A DNA stretch of 64,000 nucleotides. Origin: Brachionus manjavacas (lineage: Eukaryota > Rotifera > Eurotatoria > Ploima > Brachionidae). A program made the position numbers and the translations under genes. The notes beneath the pieces are model-generated. The model saw nothing but the letters and a program-made list of their open reading frames with translations, was not told where the DNA came from and searched no databases. The DNA lies in the NCBI GenBank assembly GCA_019054805.1, contig JAHQIY010000001.1, positions 11,670,501 through 11,734,500 on the forward strand, in the 5' to 3' direction. Below are positions 58,956 to 64,000 of the stretch, piece after piece; positions within the stretch are counted from its first letter, which is position 1; each line of letters starts with the position of its first letter.

Positions 58956-59533
58956 AATAATATTCCGATTTATAAAATCTTAAAAGGCTATGATAGCATT
59001 TAATGTAATGAACTTCTCCCCGAATCAATTATGCAATTTCGTCATCAAGAACGCTCAAAATGCATGGTAAGAGAAGGAGTCAAAAATTGTTTTCATCTTT
59101 TTCTTTTTTTGACAAATCGTGTGTTTAAATTAACATTTATATAACTGCTGATGATTGAAGAGGCTTTACCTGTTTTGGGTCGTAGTATTTTTTACTACGC
59201 CTACTACTACTAAAACTGAATAATTCATAATGGGCAAAAATATTTAAGTGAAACTCTGATTAGTTTGAAAAATGCTTCCTATCAGTCACAAAAAATCTGA
59301 GTATTAGTTATAAAAATACCACAACGAACTAAAACAAAATCTTCAAATTAAAATTCTCAACTTAAAATATGATACTCCATCCAACATAATGCATCATTAA
59401 AGTTCAGTCTAGAATCGACTTTTTAATTTTAAAAAGAGATATGCTGGGACAAGACTGAGTTATGCTATTCCATTGGTTTTCAGTAGGGCTGGTAGTACGG
59501 TATCTTAAAACCTGTTTCAAATCGCATTTTTGC
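58956..59533. other. spacer between two convergent LINE relics
   Basis: A TACTACTACTA-type tail (near 59193-59214) and a weak HSIPLV-like LINE frame (RLSYAIPLVFSRAG, near 59440-59500) suggest further small LINE scraps on the plus strand. No gene is seen. Confidence 0.35.
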
Positions 59534-61010
59534 TTAACCGAGTTTATAGAAACGCGTATAAGGTGTGTTGTACCACGTTATTTCGTCTTTGTTCTTGATG
59601 ACTTTTAAAAGTTGGATTAAGTCACCATGCTGTGGTCTTGTCTCCAGTGATGTAAGACCCATCCGCACAATTCTGCTCTCGTACTCCATGTCTTTCAAAG
59701 CAGTAGGGACTCTCGTTTCTCTTTTCAAGAATATTTAAACTGTGTCAATATCTCTTCTGAAATATTATTTTTTAAGATCATCGGCAAAGAGTTTGCTTGT
59801 GTGTTTCAAGTGACTAAGTAGGTCATTGATGAAGGTTGCGAAGAGAATTGGGCATAAGACACTACCCTGGTGGACTTCTGAGGTTACATCTTTCCAATTT
59901 GAAACGTGTGGACCTGTAACCACGCTGCTTCCTACCCTCAAGATAAAATTTAATGCAGTCGAGAAGTTAGTCCGTGGATGCCAACAATTCTTAGCTTATT
60001 AATCAGCCTATCATGAGGAACCTTGTCGAACTTGGAACAAACCCATGCTGTCGTGGAGCAAGTAATCTATTTGCGCATAAATGCAACATTATTGAGTCAC
60101 GGACAAGAGATTCTTTTATTCTGCAGACCACTTATGTCAATGAAATCGGACGTTAATTGAACGCATCGACACAAATACCTTTCTTGAAAACTGGGCTTGC
60201 GTTTGCCAAACTCCATTTCATAGGAAGAGCTGAGGTGATGAGGGACAAGTTGAAGATATGAGCAAGTGGCCGAGCGATCTCCGTGGCACACTTCTTAAGA
60301 ACGTTAGGGTGAATTCCGTCCAAAGCGATCGATTTAGATGCGTTTTACTTGACAAGTTTGTTTGAGATCATGTTTTCGTTCCTGACAAGCTTCTCAATTG
60401 TTGCAGTGGTATGCTCGTGGTCAACGTCTGTCTCAACCTGCAAATTGACAATTAAGATTATCGGTTATGTCGCAGGGCGCTGTTAACGAAAAGACGTTTC
60501 CTATTTTTATCTAGCTTCACTAACTCGTAGGTCATCCAGGACGGTTTGCAGCCCCGCACAGTATCTGCTCTTAGGAATGTTTTTACAAAATAAACGATTA
60601 TTTATGTTTAGGCTTTTGTAATGTTTACATTAGTACCATTGGGCCCGTCTATCTGATCTTTTCGTAAGACGTATTGGAGCAGCTATTTATGTTCCTTGTT
60701 AACTTAAACGCTCATGGTTAAGTTAATCAACTTTCCAGTGATATCGACAAAGATGTCACTATATCACAGCTTCGTTAATGTGTGAGGTATCGAGAATGAG
60801 AGCCGACTGCAGCGCTGAGTACTTTTCTTTAGTGTGATTAAACCGGATCGATCCGATATTCGGAGGTTTGATAAGTTTAGGTGGACCACAAACTAAATTA
60901 CCGCATAGACTTGTCAAGCCTTACCAAATGGAGCGCCGATCAGATGTATCTGATCAATTCTATCTGGCCAGTCACTGATTACAAGGTCAAGAACGTTGAT
61001 CGGAAAGAAC
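59534..61010 (-). pseudogene. second LINE (endonuclease to RT C-terminus), decayed
   Basis: On the minus strand, from 61.0 kb downwards, pieces appear in the canonical order. First is NVLDLVISD with HLIGAPFG (end of the endonuclease), then LDGIHPNVLKKC and SLITSALPMKW, then FDKVPHDRLINKLRIVGIHG. After these come HQGSVLCPILFATFINDLL with LFADDLK (catalytic box intact), and last the C-terminal RMGLTSLETRPQHGDLIQL. Stops and shifts separate them. This is a jockey/CR1-like family different from the LINE at 56872-58776. The upstream end is cut by the right arm boundary. Confidence 0.75.
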
Positions 61011-61426
61011 ATGAAGTACCGCACAATTGATAAAGTGAAAATTTATCGAGCGTGTCAAGATTAACCAAAATTAAAAATCTTATCATAAAAAGTATTAAGC
61101 ATTTCGTTTTTTTGCGTCAAAATAATTTTTTCACAATGACCGCATTAAATTTATTATTTTATGCATTAATTTTCTATACTATCAATATTTAATGTGTAAA
61201 ATAATTATTATTTAAATAAAATTTTTTTCAATAACTTTATTTTTTAAAACAAATTTTGAGCAAAATCAATTCTGTGTTATATTTCGGTAGATATTTTTTA
61301 ATTAGTGTTGTTCGATTCTCGGATGCGATTTTTTTATTCTAGTTAGTATTAAAAACATCGAAAAAAAGAAAAGAATTAATATTTCAAAATTTATTCAATA
61401 AGTATAATAAGACGATTAAATGGCCA

Positions 61427-61432
61427 TTTATT
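61427..61432 (-). promoter_or_regulatory. poly(A) signal, Cys/Pro-repeat gene copy 2
   Basis: TTTATT on the plus strand reads AATAAA on the minus strand, about 30 bases past the stop codon. Confidence 0.45.
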
Positions 61433-61464
61433 TCTTATTATTCAAAAATTAATAAAAAACTAAT

Positions 61465-61797
61465 TTAGAAAAATGAAAATCCAGTAGAACCACTACAAGG
61501 AGAGCAAGAGCTAACTGGAGGTAATGGCAATGGCATCGGTGGTGGGCATGGTGGTGGACATGGTGGTGGGCATGGCTTTGGACATGGCAAAGGCATTGGT
61601 GGTGGGCATGGTGGTGGACATGGTGGTGGGCATGGCTTTGGACATGGCAAAGGCATTGGTGGTGGGCATGGTGGTGGGCATGGCAAAGGCATTGGTGGTG
61701 GACATGGCTTTGGACATGGCAAAGGCATTGGTGGTGGACACGGTGGTGGGCATGAACCACATGAACCACCGAATGATAAACCAAAATCACCAAACAT
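61465..61797 (-). CDS. Cys/Pro-rich repeat protein, copy 2
   Basis: The protein is the same as that from 55932-56264, residue for residue over all 110 positions, in the opposite orientation. It has the same TATA box 80 bp upstream and the same poly(A) signal. Two such perfectly matching copies in mirror arrangement are either very recent or kept alike by gene conversion between the arms. The complementary strand is again open as a Gly/His-repeat frame with an AG acceptor just before it (about 61468-61469), so the coding strand is not proven. Confidence 0.55.
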   Translation of the reverse strand: MFGDFGLSFGGSCGSCPPPCPPPMPLPCPKPCPPPMPLPCPPPCPPPMPLPCPKPCPPPCPPPCPPPMPLPCPKPCPPPCPPPCPPPMPLPLPPVSSCSPCSGSTGFSFF

Positions 61798-61876
61798 TTT
61801 TTATTGTATTTTTGTAGAGAGATGAGAGGATTTAAAAATCTAATTTTTCTGATTCAGCTTTGTCGAAAATATTACT

Positions 61877-61884
61877 TATTTATA
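61877..61884 (-). promoter_or_regulatory. TATA box of Cys/Pro-repeat gene, copy 2
   Basis: TATTTATA on the plus strand reads TATAAATA on the minus strand, 80 bp before the start codon, mirroring the left arm. Confidence 0.5.
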
Positions 61885-63054
61885 GATTGATTGAATTAAA
61901 AAAAAATATTTCTAGTTAAGTTAAATTTATTTCATGCCTGGTTAAATTTGGAATGGTTGGAAATTTTCAATTTTTTTTTGTCAATATCATGGTTTATTGT
62001 TTCTGAATTGTTTAGATAAGACAATCTTAAATACATTCATTATTCGTGTCTGAATTAATAATCGAAAATATTAGATGGTTGAGCCTACGATTAAAAGCGT
62101 GGTAAAGATTTAATTTTCATGATTGTTTAATTTACACAAAAAATAGATTTGAATAGTTGATCAATTATTCGATTCAAAAAATAGCTAAAATAATTGTAAA
62201 AAATTGAATTTTAAAAAATTTATTCTCAATCATTTATTAAAATATAATTAAGTGGCTTTTGTTTAATTGATTTTAATTATTAATGGCAAAAGAATGAAAA
62301 TTTTGTCTATCAAAATACAAAACTCAGATAGGTCCAATTTAAGTCCTAAGATATTGAGAGGATAATTTTTTTTTATCTTCTTTTTGATAGGCTTGTTCGA
62401 GAGACATGTGGTCATTTGGTCAAAGTTTGCATTCATTTAAAAGAAATTTTTTTTTTAATTAATAAAACAGTTAAAAACAGGCTTTATTATTTTATCTATG
62501 ATCACCATTTTTTTTAAATATTAATTTGTTAGCTAATTTCCAAATTTAAATTAAAAACTTTTTTGTATAATTATTGTAACAGCTTTGAATCAGTAACCAA
62601 GTTAAAAAATTAGAATTAATAATTTTGCTTGTTATCCAATACCAACATCGATATTTTTAAAATCGATATCATCCGATTCCATCGAAATTTTATTTTTATT
62701 CTTAAGACATTCAAAATTTGTCAAGTTTTTGACTTCTAAAAAAATTTTTTTGAATTAATTTGACAAAATAAAATACTTTTTAAATATGCATAGTAATTTT
62801 TTCTGTTTGAATTACAAAATCCATCCAATCTTGAAATCACATTCAAAAAGTGCGATGTTTCAAATTATTTTTTCAGCTTCAAAAAAAAAATAAATTTTAG
62901 ATAATATTGCAAACATCGAACAAAAACTTGGAGTTGTTTTTTAAATTTTGACTTTGGGTTTGTGAAATAAAGATCCTTATAAGATAAAATTTGTCGTTTA
63001 AGAAACTATCTTCTCTCTGTTTTACAATTTTCAATGGGAGCCTATAAGTAAAAA

Positions 63055-64000
63055 ACTGATTCGCACACGGCTAAAAAGGAAGCATTGTAACACATCTATC
63101 ATACAATGCTATGCCCTAACTAACGAAGCAAGTGAAGAGGAAAAGTCTATATTCTACGAACAGCTACAAGGAACTTTAGATAAAGTTCCTCGACATGACT
63201 TCATGATAGTCATGGGCGATATGAATGCGAAAGTTGGAAGCGATAACTATGTGTTTGAAAAATGCATGGGAACCCAAGGTTGCGGAAAAGAAATAACAAT
63301 GGTGAAATTTTAGTATATCTGTGTATGATTTACAACCTCCGTATTGGTGAAGCAATGTTTCAGCACAATAATATACACAAACTGACATGGCGATCTCCAG
63401 ATAAAACTTTAAACCATATTGGTCATATAATGATCAATAAGAGACGGAGGTCTTCCCTAAATGACATCAAAGTCTTTAGAGGAGCTGACATATATAGTGA
63501 TCATTATCTGGTAGGAGCGTGTATAAAGCTGAAACTAAATAAAGCCTATCAGAGAAATGCAGAAAAGAAATACGATATTGGACGTCTAAATGACCCCAAA
63601 CGAAATTAGGATACAGCACAAAGCTTAGAAAAAGCCTACAAAAACTTGAACAACAAGGGCTTTCGAATATACAGACAAGATAGTCATAAATTCGGGAAGC
63701 CTATAGCAAAACAGCAGAAGAGGTTCTCGGTTCAAAAACATCAAAGAGTTGTAAAACATCAAAGGAAAAGATGGATATCCGACGAGACATGGGCACTGAT
63801 AGCTGAAAGAGGGGAAAACAAAGCGAGAATGCTTTAAGCAAAGTCTGACCGAATCCGCGAAAAATTAGAAACATCATATGGAATAAAGAACAGCCTTGTG
63901 AAGAAGGGAGCAAGGCGTGATAAGAGGAACTAAATAAACCAGTGTGTAAGCGAAGAAAAAGAAGCCAGCTCAAAAGGGGACCTACATAAATTACAAAAGA
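63055..64000 (+). pseudogene. LINE endonuclease and linker fragment, runs off the window
   Basis: Plus-strand frames read NTSIIQCYALTNEASEEEKS, then FMIVMGDMNAKVG (endonuclease GDxNAxxG box), then KLTWRSPDKTLNHIGHIMIN and VFRGADIYSDHYLV (SDH box). This is an APE-type endonuclease of RTE-like LINEs, often annotated in animals as craniofacial development protein 2-like. A frameshift near 63295 and stops at 63607 and 63836 break it. The linker before the reverse transcriptase (RKRWISDETWALIAERG) follows. It belongs to another family than the two LINEs in the spacer. Confidence 0.8.

Larger units (their letters stand above)
61075..62802 (-). repeat. right arm of the 7.9-kb inverted repeat
   Basis: This is the inverted copy of 54941-56654, bearing the second Cys/Pro-repeat gene in mirror orientation. 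Differences from the left arm increase towards the outer tip (for example near 62650-62720). The Cys/Pro coding region translates identically, pointing to selection or gene conversion there. No tRNA lies outside this arm. Confidence 0.92.

Noticed and set aside
60097-60291. Minus-strand frame of 64 codons
   Set aside because: It is the wrong frame of the decayed LINE at 59534-61010.
61119-61175. Possible signal-peptide exon MTALNLLFYALIFYTINI before the antisense Gly/His frame
   Set aside because: A stop codon comes directly after it, with no donor before the stop, so it cannot be joined to the Gly/His frame. The same stop is present in the other arm.

Overview
This is an AT-rich (by eye about 75-80% A+T) nuclear segment from a small-bodied animal. 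Protein genes have introns with GT..AG borders, animal-type families (an opsin, an ARHGAP6-type RhoGAP, a TMEM232-type protein), a tRNA-Gly with internal A and B boxes, and many relics of LINE, hAT and mariner elements. A rotifer such as Brachionus or another AT-rich lophotrochozoan or flatworm would fit, but nothing here proves the species. Exon models were built by eye from reading-frame continuity and splice sites.

Layout. At 0.4-0.7 kb there is a small inverted-repeat element. At 0.9-2.2 kb (minus) lies a three-exon opsin with the retinal-binding lysine. From 2.2 to 14.9 kb there is mostly empty AT-rich DNA with a second inverted-repeat element (7.5-7.9 kb), a PHD-finger coding fragment between imperfect inverted repeats (9.2-9.9 kb) and a possible terminal exon (12.8 kb). 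From 14.9 to 18.6 kb there is a transposon graveyard: a LINE tail, a mariner-type transposase fragment and a hAT element that still has its terminal repeats and 8-bp target-site duplication. At 19.6-28.6 kb (minus) lies a six-exon ARHGAP6-like RhoGAP gene of about 1172 codons whose exon phases all agree. From 28.6 to 48.9 kb the DNA is gene-poor, with LINE relics and two hydrophobic exon candidates (36.0 and 41.0 kb). At 48.9-53.3 kb (minus) lies a three-exon TMEM232-like gene of about 612 codons; its second intron holds a long fold-back element. A tRNA-Gly(GCC) follows at 54.8 kb.

The most unusual structure is a large inverted repeat at 54.94-62.80 kb. Two arms of about 1.7 kb each carry a copy of the same tiny gene, with TATA box and poly(A) signal, for a Cys/Pro-rich repeat protein of 110 residues. 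The two copies give identical proteins and point towards each other across a 4.4-kb spacer filled with two convergent, unrelated LINE relics. A further LINE endonuclease fragment runs off the right edge.

How the parts relate. The opsin, RhoGAP and TMEM232-like genes are unrelated single genes on the same strand, not an operon. TMEM232 is a sperm-flagellum protein in mammals, and the Cys/Pro-rich proteins resemble small structural sperm or cuticle proteins in composition. A reproductive role for the right-hand third of the window is therefore possible, but this is only an inference.
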